Source: Comamonas testosteroni (GTDB lineage: Bacteria; Pseudomonadota; Gammaproteobacteria; Burkholderiales; Burkholderiaceae_C). From it: a stretch of 64,000 nt of DNA. The stretch lies in the NCBI RefSeq assembly GCF_014076415.1, contig NZ_CP043568.1, positions 496,001-560,000 on the forward strand. The letters run 5' to 3'. Positions 34,068-43,385 of this stretch are shown here, piece after piece (within the stretch, counting starts at the first letter, position 1; the number at the start of each line of letters is the position of its first letter). The notes under the pieces were generated by a model, which was not told the origin of the DNA, did no database searches, and was given only the letters and a program-made list of their open reading frames with translations. The translations under genes were made by a program, and so were the position numbers.

Positions 34068-34808
34068 ATGGACAAAATCATTTATACGTCGATGACTGGG
34101 GCCAATGCGGCAGCCCAGCGTCAGGCCGTGCTGGCCCACAACCTGGCCAATGCCGGCACCAACGGCTTCAGGGCCGAGATGTCCACCTTCCGCTCGGTAC
34201 CGCTGCAGGGCTCGGGTGCCGGCACGCGGGTGTTTGCACTGGAAGCTACCTCCGGCTATCAGGACACTCCCGGCCCTGCCCAGCGCACCGGCCGGGCGCT
34301 GGACGCCATGGCCATGGGCCGCGCCTGGTTCGCCGTGCAGGGCCTGGATGGTCAGGAGGCCTACACGCGCAACGGCGTGTTCGAGATTTCGCCCGAAGGG
34401 CAGCTGGTCAACAGCAACGGCCAGGCCGTGCTCTCCGACGGCGGCGCTCCCATCGACATCCCGCCCGAGTCCACGATTTCCCTGGGTTCGGACGGCACGC
34501 TGACCGCCAAGACGGGCAACCAGCTACCCGTGGCCGTGGGGCGCGTCAAGCTGGTCACGCCGCCCGTCGATGAGCCTCTGGTGCGCGGCGATGACGGCTT
34601 TTTCCGCGCGGCGCAGGGCGATGCGCTGCCCAACGATGAAACAGCGCGCCTGCTGTCGGGCTCGATCGAGGGATCGAACGTGAACTCCGTCGAAACCATG
34701 GTCGGCATGATCGCGGCCTCGCGCCAGTTCGAGCAGCAGATGAAGCTGCTGCAGACCGCTGAAACCAACGATAAATCCGCCAGCCAGCTGCTGAGCTTGA
34801 ACGGCTGA
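34068..34808 (+). CDS. flgF: Flagellar proximal rod protein FlgF
   Basis: Rod component between the proximal rod and FlgG. The 246-residue protein has AQRQAVLAHNLANAGTNGFR at the start and SNVNSVETMVGMIAASRQFEQ at the end, the axial-protein core. The middle carries the conserved QEAYTRNGVFEISPEGQLV block. A strong GGGAGGAAGG ribosome site precedes it, compensating for the hairpin in front. Confidence 0.95.
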   Translation: MDKIIYTSMTGANAAAQRQAVLAHNLANAGTNGFRAEMSTFRSVPLQGSGAGTRVFALEATSGYQDTPGPAQRTGRALDAMAMGRAWFAVQGLDGQEAYTRNGVFEISPEGQLVNSNGQAVLSDGGAPIDIPPESTISLGSDGTLTAKTGNQLPVAVGRVKLVTPPVDEPLVRGDDGFFRAAQGDALPNDETARLLSGSIEGSNVNSVETMVGMIAASRQFEQQMKLLQTAETNDKSASQLLSLNG

Positions 34809-34826
34809 TAGCCAAAGGAATACGTC

Positions 34827-35609
34827 ATGATCAATTCGCTGTTCATTGCCAAGACCGGCATGGAAGCCCAGCAGACGCAGCTGGACGTGATTTCGCACAA
34901 TCTGGCCAACGTCTCCACCACCGGCTACAAGCGCGCGAATGCGGTTTTCGAGGATCTGATCTATCAGAATCTGCGCCAGTCCGGTTCGCAGACGACCGAG
35001 CAGAATCAGCTGCCGACCGGCCTGCACCTGGGCCTGGGCGTGCGCACCGTGGCCACCAGCCGCAACTTTCTGCAGGGCAGCCTGCAGCAGTCGAGCAATG
35101 CGCTGGATGTGGCCATCAACGGCAACGGCTTCTTCGAAGTCAATATGCCCGACGGCACGATTGCCTATACCCGCGACGGCTCGTTCGAGGTCAATGCCCA
35201 GGGGCAGCTGGTGACCTCCAGCGGCCTGCCCGTGGCCAACGGCATCACCATCCCCAACGGGGCGACCAAGGTGTCGATCAGCCATGACGGCGTTGTGAGC
35301 GTCACCATGCCCGGCCAGGCTGCGCCGCAGCAGGTGGGCAATATCGCCATGAGCCAGTTCATCAATCCCGCCGGTCTGGAGCCGCGTGGCCAGAACCTCT
35401 ACATCGAGACTGCCTCCTCGGGCCAGCCCCAGCAGGGCACGCCCGGCACCAACGGTCTGGGCACGATTCAGCAGGGCTATCTGGAGGCCTCGAATGTGAA
35501 CGTGGTCCAGGAGCTGGTGACCATGATCCAGACGCAGCGCGCCTACGAAATGAATTCCAAGGCGATCCAGACTTCCGACCAGATGCTGGCCAAGCTGGCG
35601 CAGCTCTGA
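34827..35609 (+). CDS. flgG: Flagellar distal rod protein FlgG
   Basis: Forms the distal rod. The 260-residue product is highly conserved: [20 protein letters not shown] near the N-terminus, the [21 protein letters not shown] block, and the C-terminal [20 protein letters not shown]. Length is exactly typical. A 170-base gap with a mini-repeat separates it from flgH. Confidence 0.96.
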   Translation: MINSLFIAKTGMEAQQTQLDVISHNLANVSTTGYKRANAVFEDLIYQNLRQSGSQTTEQNQLPTGLHLGLGVRTVATSRNFLQGSLQQSSNALDVAINGNGFFEVNMPDGTIAYTRDGSFEVNAQGQLVTSSGLPVANGITIPNGATKVSISHDGVVSVTMPGQAAPQQVGNIAMSQFINPAGLEPRGQNLYIETASSGQPQQGTPGTNGLGTIQQGYLEASNVNVVQELVTMIQTQRAYEMNSKAIQTSDQMLAKLAQL

Positions 35610-35640
35610 TTGATCACCATGTATTGAGGAGCAGCTTGCG

Positions 35641-35716
35641 CTTGATACATCTGATTTTCAGATGAAATCAATATCAGATTCAATATTGAGCAAGCGCTAT
35701 CAGCTCCTATTTAAGT
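35641..35716. repeat. AT-rich mini-repeat, copy e
   Basis: CTGATTTTCAG and AATATCAGATTCAATATT dyads are followed by AGCAAGCGCTATCAGCTCC, which carries the AAGCGC/TATCA core in altered order. It lies between flgG and flgH. Confidence 0.5.
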
Positions 35717-35779
35717 AGCGTGCATTGCGCACGCAAGGGCACAAGGGGCCAAGCGCCTGACTGCCAAGGACTTGCCGCC

Positions 35780-36487
35780 ATGTTCAAAACCATTGTTTCC
35801 CATTGCCCGCCGCTCTGTGCCCTCACTGCGGCCCTGCTGGTTTCGGGCTGCGTCACGCTCAATCCGCCGCCGCCCGTGGACATGCCCTCGACCGCACCCC
35901 CCGTGCTGCAGCCACGCGAGCAGACGGCCCAGGCGCCCACCGGCAGCCTTTTCAACGCCAGCCGCTACCGGCCCATGTTCGAGGATCAGCGCGCCCGCAT
36001 GGTGGGCGACTCGGTGACGGTGCAGATTGTCGAGCGCGTTTCGGCCAGCCAGAGCACGGACTCCAAGGTCGGGCGTGCCAACGAGTTGAGCACGGGCATC
36101 ACCTCGCTGCCGCTGCTCAGGGGGGGCGCCGAGAAGACGGTGGCCGATGCGCTCACCATGGGGGCCGAGAGCAAGAACGACTTCAAGGGCTCGGGTGCCA
36201 CCAGCAGCAACAACACCTTCACGGGCTCGATTGCCACCACCGTGGTCGATGTGCTGCCCAACGGTCATCTGGTGATTGCCGGCGAGAAGCAGATTGGCGT
36301 GAACCATAACGTCGATGTGCTGCGTTTCACGGGGACGGTGGACCCGCGCTCGCTGCGTCCGGGCAGCACCGTGGCATCGACCCAGGTGGCCAATCTGCGC
36401 GTCGAGTCGCGCAGCCGTGGCCAGGCCGGTGAAGCCCAGTCAATTGGCTGGTTGTCCCGGTTCTTTTTGAACGTTATGCCGTTCTGA
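35780..36487 (+). CDS. flgH: Flagellar L-ring lipoprotein FlgH
   Basis: Outer-membrane lipoprotein that forms the L ring bushing. The start at 35780 gives a lipoprotein leader with lipobox LVSGC, lipidated cysteine at residue 24. The mature part contains FNASRYRPMFEDQRARMVGD, DSVTVQIVERVSAS and the final LRVESRSRGQAGEAQSIGWL with a short beta-rich end. The product has 235 residues. Confidence 0.95.
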   Translation: MFKTIVSHCPPLCALTAALLVSGCVTLNPPPPVDMPSTAPPVLQPREQTAQAPTGSLFNASRYRPMFEDQRARMVGDSVTVQIVERVSASQSTDSKVGRANELSTGITSLPLLRGGAEKTVADALTMGAESKNDFKGSGATSSNNTFTGSIATTVVDVLPNGHLVIAGEKQIGVNHNVDVLRFTGTVDPRSLRPGSTVASTQVANLRVESRSRGQAGEAQSIGWLSRFFLNVMPF

Positions 36488-36498
36488 TTCTTCCGAGA

Positions 36499-37656
36499 AT
36501 GGGCAGTATGAAAGTACTGTCCACGCTCCTGTCACTGCGCCCAGCGCACACCGCCTTGTTGGTGGTCGCAGCCCTTGGCGCCAGCGGGCTCACCCTGCCT
36601 GCGCATGCCACACGCATCAAGGAGGTTGCCGCCATCCAGGGCGTGCGCAGCAACCAGTTGACAGGCTACGGTCTGGTGGTCGGCCTCGATGGCACGGGCG
36701 ACCAGACCACGCAGATGCCCTACACCAAGCAGGCGCTGGCCAATTACCTGGAGCAGATGGGCATCGCCCTGCCGGCAACGGGCAATGCGGCCCAGCTGCA
36801 GCTCAAGAATGTGGCGGCGGTGATCATCACGGCCGAGCTGCCGGCCTTTGCGCAGCCCGGCCAGGCCATCGACATCAATGTCTCCTCCATGGGCAACGCC
36901 AAGTCGCTCAAGGGCGGCACGCTGGTGGCGACACCGCTGCGCGGCGCGGACGGAGAGATCTATGCCCTGGCCCAGGGCAATGTGGTGGTCGGCGGCGCCG
37001 GGGCTGCTGCAGGCGGCTCCAAGGTGCAGGTCAATCACCTGAACGCGGGCCGCGTGCCGCAGGGCGCACAGGTCGAGCGTGCCGTGCCCACCCCCGTCAA
37101 TCAGGGCAACACGATCACGCTGGGTCTGAATCAGACCGACTTCCAGACCGCCGACAAGATGGTGCGCGCCATCAACCAGCGCATGGGAGCCGGCACCGCC
37201 ATGGCATTGGATGGCCGTACGGTGCAGGTCAACGCTCCCATCGATCCGGGCTCGCGCGTGCGCATGATCGCCGAGATTCAGGAGATGCCCATCGAGACCT
37301 CCAAGCCGGCGGCCAAGGTGGTCATCAATGCCCGCACCGGCTCCATCGTGCTCAATCAGGCGGTGACCCTGGGCCCCTGCGCCATTGCGCACGGCAATCT
37401 GTCCATCACCATCAGCACCACGCCGGTCATCAGCCAGCCCGCGCCGTTCTCGCAGGGGCAGACCGTGGTGGCGCAGAAGTCCGATATCCAGGTCAAGCAG
37501 GAGCCCGGCAAGGTCATCAACATGCCCAATTCGCCCCAGCTCACCGATGTGGTGCGGGCACTGAATTCACTGGGCGCCACGCCGCAGGACCTGCTGGCCA
37601 TCCTGCAGGCCATCAAGGCCGCGGGCGCCATGGACGCCGAGCTGGAGGTAATATGA
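36499..37656 (+). CDS. flgI: Flagellar P-ring protein FlgI
   Basis: Periplasmic subunit of the P ring around the rod. The 385-residue protein begins with a Sec signal (LLVVAALGASGLTLPAHA). It then has the highly conserved RIKEVAAIQGVRSNQLTGYG, GLDGTGDQT and later FQTADKMVRAIN blocks. The ATG at 36508 (MKVLST) is an equally plausible start three codons in. The stop overlaps the flgJ start by four bases. Confidence 0.95.
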   Translation: MGSMKVLSTLLSLRPAHTALLVVAALGASGLTLPAHATRIKEVAAIQGVRSNQLTGYGLVVGLDGTGDQTTQMPYTKQALANYLEQMGIALPATGNAAQLQLKNVAAVIITAELPAFAQPGQAIDINVSSMGNAKSLKGGTLVATPLRGADGEIYALAQGNVVVGGAGAAAGGSKVQVNHLNAGRVPQGAQVERAVPTPVNQGNTITLGLNQTDFQTADKMVRAINQRMGAGTAMALDGRTVQVNAPIDPGSRVRMIAEIQEMPIETSKPAAKVVINARTGSIVLNQAVTLGPCAIAHGNLSITISTTPVISQPAPFSQGQTVVAQKSDIQVKQEPGKVINMPNSPQLTDVVRALNSLGATPQDLLAILQAIKAAGAMDAELEVI

Positions 37657-38681
37657 GCACGTCATTGCCCCATTCTTCATCCCTGGCGGCCAGCAATGCT
37701 CTGGCTGTCGATGCACGTTCGCTCAATGCGCTCAAGACGGCAGCCGGCGAGAACAGCCCGCAGGCCGCGCGCGAGACGGCCAAGCAGCTGGAATCGCTGT
37801 TCATGCGCGAGATGATCAAGAGCATGCGCGAGGCGACCATGAAGTCCGGCCTGCTCGACAGCGCGCAGGGCAATCTCAGCACCGATCTGCTGGATCAGCA
37901 GCTGTCGGTCGCCATGGCCGGCCAGCCTGGCGGCCTCACCGATGCCATCAGCAAGCAGCTGGCGCGCAGCATGGGGGTCGATGCGGCCGAGGACGCCGAA
38001 ATTGCCGTGCCTTCCACACTGAGCCTGAGCCGCAATGCCTGGCGCAATGTGGGCAGCAACGGCGCCTGGAGCGGCAGCCGCAGCCAGGCTGCGCAATCGA
38101 TCAATGCCTATGCACCGGCTCCCAAGGGGCGCGACAACTTCGTGACGGCGCACACCGGCGCGGCGCAGCGTGTGGCCAGCGAGAGCGGCATCCCGGCCCA
38201 CTACATGATCGGCCAGGCCGGACATGAGACGGGCTGGGGCAGGAGCGAGATCCGCAACAAGGACGGCAGCAACTCGTTCAACCTGTTCGGCATCAAGGCC
38301 GGTGGCAGCTGGACGGGCAAGGTCGCCGAAGTCACGACCACCGAATACATCAATGGCGCGCCCAAGAAGGTGACGGCCAAATTCCGCGCCTATGACTCCT
38401 ATGAGGAGTCCTTCCGCGACTACGCACGTCTGATCGGCAGCAATCCGCGCTACGAAAAAGCCATGGCCCAGACCGGCTCTGCCCAGGCCTATGCCAGCGA
38501 GCTGCAGAAGGCCGGCTACGCCACCGATCCGGCCTATGCGCAAAAGCTCAGTCGCGCCATTCAGAGCGTGGCCCAGGTCACAGTCGCCAACGCCGGCAAC
38601 AGCAGCGCCAATGTCGCAAGCCGTCTGGGCGTCAGCGCCCGTGCCGCACAGATCAACAAGATCACCGAGAACCAGTCATGA
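37653..38681 (+). CDS. flgJ: Flagellar rod cap and peptidoglycan hydrolase FlgJ
   Basis: Dual-function protein: the N-terminal domain caps the growing rod and the C-terminal glucosaminidase domain cuts peptidoglycan for passage. In the 342-residue product the rod-binding part is residues about 25-110 (ETAKQLESLFMREMIKSMRE). The hydrolase domain from about 165 shows ASESGIPAHYMIGQAGHETG with the catalytic glutamate, then SNSFNLFGIKAG and YDSYEESFRDYARLI. It overlaps both neighbours (ATGA junctions), so translational coupling with flgI and flgK is likely. Confidence 0.95.
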   Translation: MSTSLPHSSSLAASNALAVDARSLNALKTAAGENSPQAARETAKQLESLFMREMIKSMREATMKSGLLDSAQGNLSTDLLDQQLSVAMAGQPGGLTDAISKQLARSMGVDAAEDAEIAVPSTLSLSRNAWRNVGSNGAWSGSRSQAAQSINAYAPAPKGRDNFVTAHTGAAQRVASESGIPAHYMIGQAGHETGWGRSEIRNKDGSNSFNLFGIKAGGSWTGKVAEVTTTEYINGAPKKVTAKFRAYDSYEESFRDYARLIGSNPRYEKAMAQTGSAQAYASELQKAGYATDPAYAQKLSRAIQSVAQVTVANAGNSSANVASRLGVSARAAQINKITENQS

Positions 38682-40657
38682 GTCTTCTGAACGTGGGCGC
38701 ACGCGCCCTGATGGCCAACCAGATCGCCCTGCAAACCACGGGGCACAACATTGCCAACGTCAACACCGCCGGCTATTCGCGCCAGAGCGTGGCCTTCCAG
38801 ACCTCGGCGGGCCAGAACATCGGCAATGGCTATATCGGCAATGGCGCCGATGTGGCGACCATCCTGCGCAACTTCAGCGAGCTGCTCAACCGTCAGGCGG
38901 CAGCGGCCAGCGCGGTCAGCGCATCGGACGCGGCGCGCTCGCAGTCGCTCAATCAGATGCAGGAAGTGTTTTCGGGCGGCAGCAATGGCCTGGGCGCTGC
39001 AGTCAACGACATGCTGAATTCTTTTGCCGATGTGAGCAGTGCTCCCACGGATCTGACTTCGCGCAACGTGGTGCTCACACGCATGAACGAGCTGGCTGCG
39101 CGCTTTCGCTTGGCTTCCGGTCAGCTCGATGAGCTGGACTACAACACCAAGCAGCAGATGACCAACGATGTGAACGTGGTCAACAGCCTGGCCAGCCAGG
39201 TCGCGTCGCTGAACTCGCAGATCAGCCGGGCTGTGGCGACTGGCGGTGTGCCCAACGATCTGCTGGATCAGCGCGATCAGCTGGTGCGTGACATCAACAA
39301 ATATGTGCAGACTTCGCAGGTCGACGCCGGCGATGGCTCCATCACGCTGTTCGTGGGCGGCAGCCAGCCGCTGGTGATGGGGCAGACTGCCGCGCAACTC
39401 AGTCTCAAGGAGTCTGTGCAATACCCTGGCAGCGGCCAGATGAGCCTGTACTTCCAGCAAGGCAGCGGACAGACGGTGGAACTGACGGCCAATATGGTTG
39501 GTGGCGGTGAGCTGGCGGGTCTGCTGCAATTTCAGAACTCCGACTTGACCGAGGGTCGCAATTTGCTGGGCCGCATGGCGGCCACGCTGGGTGCGGCCAT
39601 GAATCAGCAGCAGCAAAGTGGCCTGACTCTGGATGGCAAGCCGGGCTCTGCCCTGTTCACGGTGCCCAGCACGGTTGTGGGGCATACCTCGATTGCAGGT
39701 ATCACGGCGCAGGCGCAGTTTGTGGATACGGCTTCCACCAGCATTCCAAAGACGCCGCTGGACTACACGGGCTATCAAGCCTCCGATTACAAGGTGCTGT
39801 TCAAGGACAACGGCGCGTTGTCACTGATTCGTCTGTCGGACAACAAGGTCACGGATTTTGCCGATATCAATGAGCTGGCAACGACCACGGTTGATGGTCT
39901 GCGCTTCAATGTATCGGGTGCCGGAGCAAAAGGCGAGTCCGTTCTGTTTCAGCCCTATGCCAATGTGGCGCATGACTTCAAGGCCCTGGTGTCCTCGCCG
40001 CGCGATCTGGCTGCAGCCAATCCGATTACAGCGGGCATGTCGCAGAGCAACAAAGGCAATCTGCAGTTGGCGGCGCTGAAAGTCAATTCGGGTGACTTCA
40101 CGGTGCCGCCTACGACTACCGGTGTGCAACTGAGCTTTCAAACCGATGCGCAAGGCAATATCAGCTATACCGTTTCGGGCTCCAGCAATGCTGGCAGCAA
40201 CGTCAGTGGCAAGCCCTATGTGTCTGGCCAACCGATTGAAGTCGATGGCTGGTCCATCACGCTGACGGGGACGCCTCACGACGGCGATTCGGTACTGGTG
40301 GGCGATGCGCTGGATCCTCAGTATGGTGACGCCTATACGCGCAATGCCGGCAATGCGGGGGCCTTTATGGATCTGCGCGACGCCAAGGTGTTTGATGGTG
40401 GTACCAGTCTCAGCGACGGTTACTCGGCACTGATCGCTCAGGTCGGCACACGCACGCAGAGTGCCAATTACGCCGCCAAGCTCTCCCGCACGATTGCCGA
40501 CAATCTGGAGGCTGACCGCACGGCTGTGTCGGGAGTCAACCTCGACGAGGAAGCCGCCAAGCTGCTGCAGTTCCAGCAGGCCTACCAGGCCTCGGCCAAG
40601 ATGCTGCAGGTGGCACAGGGAATTTTTGACAGCGTGGTTCAGGCCGTGGGCCGCTGA
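38678..40657 (+). CDS. flgK: Hook-filament junction protein 1, FlgK
   Basis: First adaptor between hook and filament. The 659-residue protein begins ARALMANQIALQTTGHNIAN and ends with EEAAKLLQFQQAYQASAKML, the axial core. The middle contains long Gly/Ser/Thr-rich surface domains, and the length is larger than the E. coli homologue of about 550. The flgJ stop overlaps its start. Coding bases in the second half are slightly less GC-rich than in the rod genes. Confidence 0.95.
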   Translation: MSLLNVGARALMANQIALQTTGHNIANVNTAGYSRQSVAFQTSAGQNIGNGYIGNGADVATILRNFSELLNRQAAAASAVSASDAARSQSLNQMQEVFSGGSNGLGAAVNDMLNSFADVSSAPTDLTSRNVVLTRMNELAARFRLASGQLDELDYNTKQQMTNDVNVVNSLASQVASLNSQISRAVATGGVPNDLLDQRDQLVRDINKYVQTSQVDAGDGSITLFVGGSQPLVMGQTAAQLSLKESVQYPGSGQMSLYFQQGSGQTVELTANMVGGGELAGLLQFQNSDLTEGRNLLGRMAATLGAAMNQQQQSGLTLDGKPGSALFTVPSTVVGHTSIAGITAQAQFVDTASTSIPKTPLDYTGYQASDYKVLFKDNGALSLIRLSDNKVTDFADINELATTTVDGLRFNVSGAGAKGESVLFQPYANVAHDFKALVSSPRDLAAANPITAGMSQSNKGNLQLAALKVNSGDFTVPPTTTGVQLSFQTDAQGNISYTVSGSSNAGSNVSGKPYVSGQPIEVDGWSITLTGTPHDGDSVLVGDALDPQYGDAYTRNAGNAGAFMDLRDAKVFDGGTSLSDGYSALIAQVGTRTQSANYAAKLSRTIADNLEADRTAVSGVNLDEEAAKLLQFQQAYQASAKMLQVAQGIFDSVVQAVGR

Positions 40658-40677
40658 TCCGCAACAAGGAGCCAATC

Positions 40678-41877
40678 ATGACCAATATTGCCCGCGTTGG
40701 CACGGCCAGCATGTATGACAGCTCGGTTCGCAACATCAATTCGCGCCAGAGCAATCTGGTCGATCTGATGGACAAGATTACCGCTGGCAAGCGCGTGCTG
40801 CGCGCCAGCGACGACCCGGTGGCGGCCGCCCAGGCCGAGCGCGCACGTACCAGGCTGACACGCACCGAGTCCGATCAGCGCTCTCTGGACGCGCAGCGCA
40901 ATATCATCTCCTATGGTGAATCGACTCTGGGCGAGGCCAACAAGGCTTTGCAGGATTTTCGCGATCTGCTGGTGAATGCGGGCAATGGCACGTTCAACCA
41001 GACCTCGCGCGATGCATTGGTGGCGCAGATGACGAGCCTGCGCGACCAGCTCATGAGCTATGCCAACCGCAAGGACAGCAATGGCTTGCCGCTGTTTCGC
41101 GGCCTCGACAGCTCCGAGCAGCCCGTGCAGGGCTACACGTTTGCGGGCCAGCCCGGTCAGTCCGGCAGCGGCGACAACAGCATTCCCAACTCGCTCGATG
41201 GTGCGGCGGCATGGATGAATGTGCCGACCGGAAACGGCGTGCTGGAAGTCAATGCAAACCAGAGCAACAAGGGCAAGGCCTGGGCCGATGTGGGCGTGAT
41301 CTCGGACCCGTCCACCGCAACCGCGCTGACCACGCCTGTCAGCGTCGAGTTCTCCATGGATGCAGACGGCAAGCCTCAGTACAGCCTGGATGGCGGAGCG
41401 ACCTTCAAGCCTTACAAATCGGGCGAGGCGATCGAGGTGGCCGGCATGAAGCTGACCATCACGGGCGAACCTGCAGCCGGCGACAGCTTTACCGTGTCAC
41501 CAAGCCAGCGCTCGAATATTTTCAGTGTGCTGGACAAGGCGATTGATGCCGTGCGCAACGGCAGTAATACCGACGGCTCCACGGCGACGGGGGCATTGAC
41601 CCATGCCATCACCAAGGGCCTGGCGGAAATCGATACCGGCATGAGCCGTATGCAGACCGTGCAGAGCTTTGCGGGTGACTTGCTCAATCGTGCCGATCGC
41701 ATTGAAACCGGACTGTCCGCACAGTCGTTGCAGCAAGAGGCTGACCGCTCAAGAGCCGAAGATCTGGATATGATTCCCGCGCTTTCTGAAAAAGAAACCC
41801 AGACCGTGGGTCTGCAGGCGGCTCTGCAGTCTTATGCTCAGATCCAGAAGCTGTCACTGTTCAACTACATCGGCTGA
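40678..41877 (+). CDS. flgL: Hook-filament junction protein 3, FlgL
   Basis: Second adaptor, directly beneath flagellin. The 399-residue protein has the flagellin-like N-terminus (SRQSNLVDLMDKITAGKRVL, RASDDPVAAAQAERARTRL) and a C-terminus LNRADRIETGLSAQSLQQEA with helical zippering. The ribosome site AAGGAG is clear. It closes the flg series before the HDOD gene. Confidence 0.94.
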   Translation: MTNIARVGTASMYDSSVRNINSRQSNLVDLMDKITAGKRVLRASDDPVAAAQAERARTRLTRTESDQRSLDAQRNIISYGESTLGEANKALQDFRDLLVNAGNGTFNQTSRDALVAQMTSLRDQLMSYANRKDSNGLPLFRGLDSSEQPVQGYTFAGQPGQSGSGDNSIPNSLDGAAAWMNVPTGNGVLEVNANQSNKGKAWADVGVISDPSTATALTTPVSVEFSMDADGKPQYSLDGGATFKPYKSGEAIEVAGMKLTITGEPAAGDSFTVSPSQRSNIFSVLDKAIDAVRNGSNTDGSTATGALTHAITKGLAEIDTGMSRMQTVQSFAGDLLNRADRIETGLSAQSLQQEADRSRAEDLDMIPALSEKETQTVGLQAALQSYAQIQKLSLFNYIG

Positions 41878-41932
41878 TTCCTGCGGGCTCTGCCCGTCTT
41901 GATGTCTCGTCGTACACCTGTCCAAATCCTCC

Positions 41933-43201
41933 ATGACCCAGTCTGCCCTCAGCTCCTTGACTCTTGGTTATCGGCCGCTCTGGGGACGTACGCGACGCCT
42001 GGCAGGAATTCAGCTTTATGTACACGAGGACTCTGGCAGCTCTGCCGACATGGCGCATTTTCTGCGCACCGTGGATGAGATCTGGAGCCGTCAGGCGCCG
42101 CCGCTGCTGATATCGCCACAGTCCCGCCAGGTCCTGTGCAATCTTCTCGAACATGCACCTCATGGCAGTCCCTGGATCGAGGTGCGCGGCGACTGGCTGC
42201 AGCAGGATGAAGGTATCTACGAGCTGGTACAGAAGGCCAAGGCACGCGGGCTGATGCTGGTCTGGGGAGGATCGCTGGCCGATGTGCCCGATGCCGATGC
42301 GGCGCGCTGCTTTGCCAGCAGCCTGCTGAGCCTGCCACCAGAAGGTGCTGCGGGACTGCCCAATGTGGTGCGCCCAAGCCAACCGGCAAAGGATGCGGAC
42401 AAGGAGACTGCCTCGGGCTTTTTTGCCACCCAGCCCCTGAATCTGCTGGACGGTCAGATGTACCAGAGCCTGCAGAGCCTGGAGCTGGCGCGCTCCTGTC
42501 TCGACGAACACGAAGCGGCAGCCGTCGCAGGTTGGCCCGTGGCCGACACCATGCAGGCTTTTCGGCTGCAGCAGCCCCAGCCATCGCGCGATGCGCTCTT
42601 CAGGCTCATGAAGGCCATCGACAAGGAACAGTCCCTGGATGTGATGGAAGAGATCCTGGGCTCGGATCCGGTGCTGGCCTACCGCTTTTTGCTCTATACC
42701 AACTCGGCCGCACTGGGACTGCGCCGCGGCGTGGACTCGCTGCGCCGCGGGCTGGTGATGCTGGGGCTTGGCACGCTGGAGCGCTGGCTGGCCGACCAGC
42801 TGCCCCATGCCTGTACCGAACAGAATCTGGTGCCTCTGCGCACCCAGGTCGTGCTGCGCGCCAGGCTGGCCGAGCAACTGATCGAGGCCGGGGTGGGCCT
42901 GGATCTGCAGCGCGAGATGTATCTATGCAGCCTGTTCTCGCAGCTGGATTTGCTGCTGCATGAGCCGGTGGCCATCATCTTGCGACGCACACCGCTGAAC
43001 GAGCGCATCTTCGATGCCATCGTCACGCGCACCGGTCCCTATGCGGCCGTGCTGCAGATGAGCCAGGCCTTGGAGAGCCGCGACCCGGCGCCCATCCGGC
43101 AGTTGCGCGAGCAGGAGGAGTGGGAGGCAGAAGACCTCAACCGGATGCTGCTGCGCATGCTCAGCGAACTCAAGCTGGGCATGCCGCAAGCTCAGACCTG
43201 A
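41933..43201 (+). CDS. HDOD domain signalling protein with degenerate EAL-like N-terminus
   Basis: HDOD proteins are thought to scaffold signalling proteins and often accompany motility or c-di-GMP functions. The 422-residue product has an N-terminal part (LGYRPLWGRTRRLAGIQLYV) that resembles YuxH-type EAL-HDOD proteins but has no EAL motif. The HDOD part starts near residue 215 with ALFRLMKAIDKEQSLDVMEE, then ILGSDPVLAYRFLLYTNSA and RRGLVMLGLGTLERWL. It is placed between flgL and flhB on the same strand, so a link with flagellar control is likely but unproven. No catalytic phosphodiesterase residues are visible. Confidence 0.75.
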   Translation: MTQSALSSLTLGYRPLWGRTRRLAGIQLYVHEDSGSSADMAHFLRTVDEIWSRQAPPLLISPQSRQVLCNLLEHAPHGSPWIEVRGDWLQQDEGIYELVQKAKARGLMLVWGGSLADVPDADAARCFASSLLSLPPEGAAGLPNVVRPSQPAKDADKETASGFFATQPLNLLDGQMYQSLQSLELARSCLDEHEAAAVAGWPVADTMQAFRLQQPQPSRDALFRLMKAIDKEQSLDVMEEILGSDPVLAYRFLLYTNSAALGLRRGVDSLRRGLVMLGLGTLERWLADQLPHACTEQNLVPLRTQVVLRARLAEQLIEAGVGLDLQREMYLCSLFSQLDLLLHEPVAIILRRTPLNERIFDAIVTRTGPYAAVLQMSQALESRDPAPIRQLREQEEWEAEDLNRMLLRMLSELKLGMPQAQT

Positions 43202-43221
43202 GTGTCTGGGTGGAAATTCAC

Positions 43222-43275
43222 TGAAAACAGGCTCTATCTCCTGATAGGTCAGCCTATGCAGCTATCAAATTGATG
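43222..43275. repeat. AT-rich mini-repeat, copy f
   Basis: CTATCTCCTGATAG and GCAGCTATCAAATTGATGG carry the CAGCTATCAA core. It lies in the 184-base gap before flhB, which probably also contains the flhB promoter, not identified. Confidence 0.5.
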
Positions 43276-43385
43276 GATGCGTTGTGAGGCAGAGTCGTGC
43301 ATAAGCAGGGCTTGGCTGCCGCTTATCCGCGCATTGCCTGGGCGTCGGATTCGGACAATTGGCGCATCCAATCCGTCCGTGCGTC

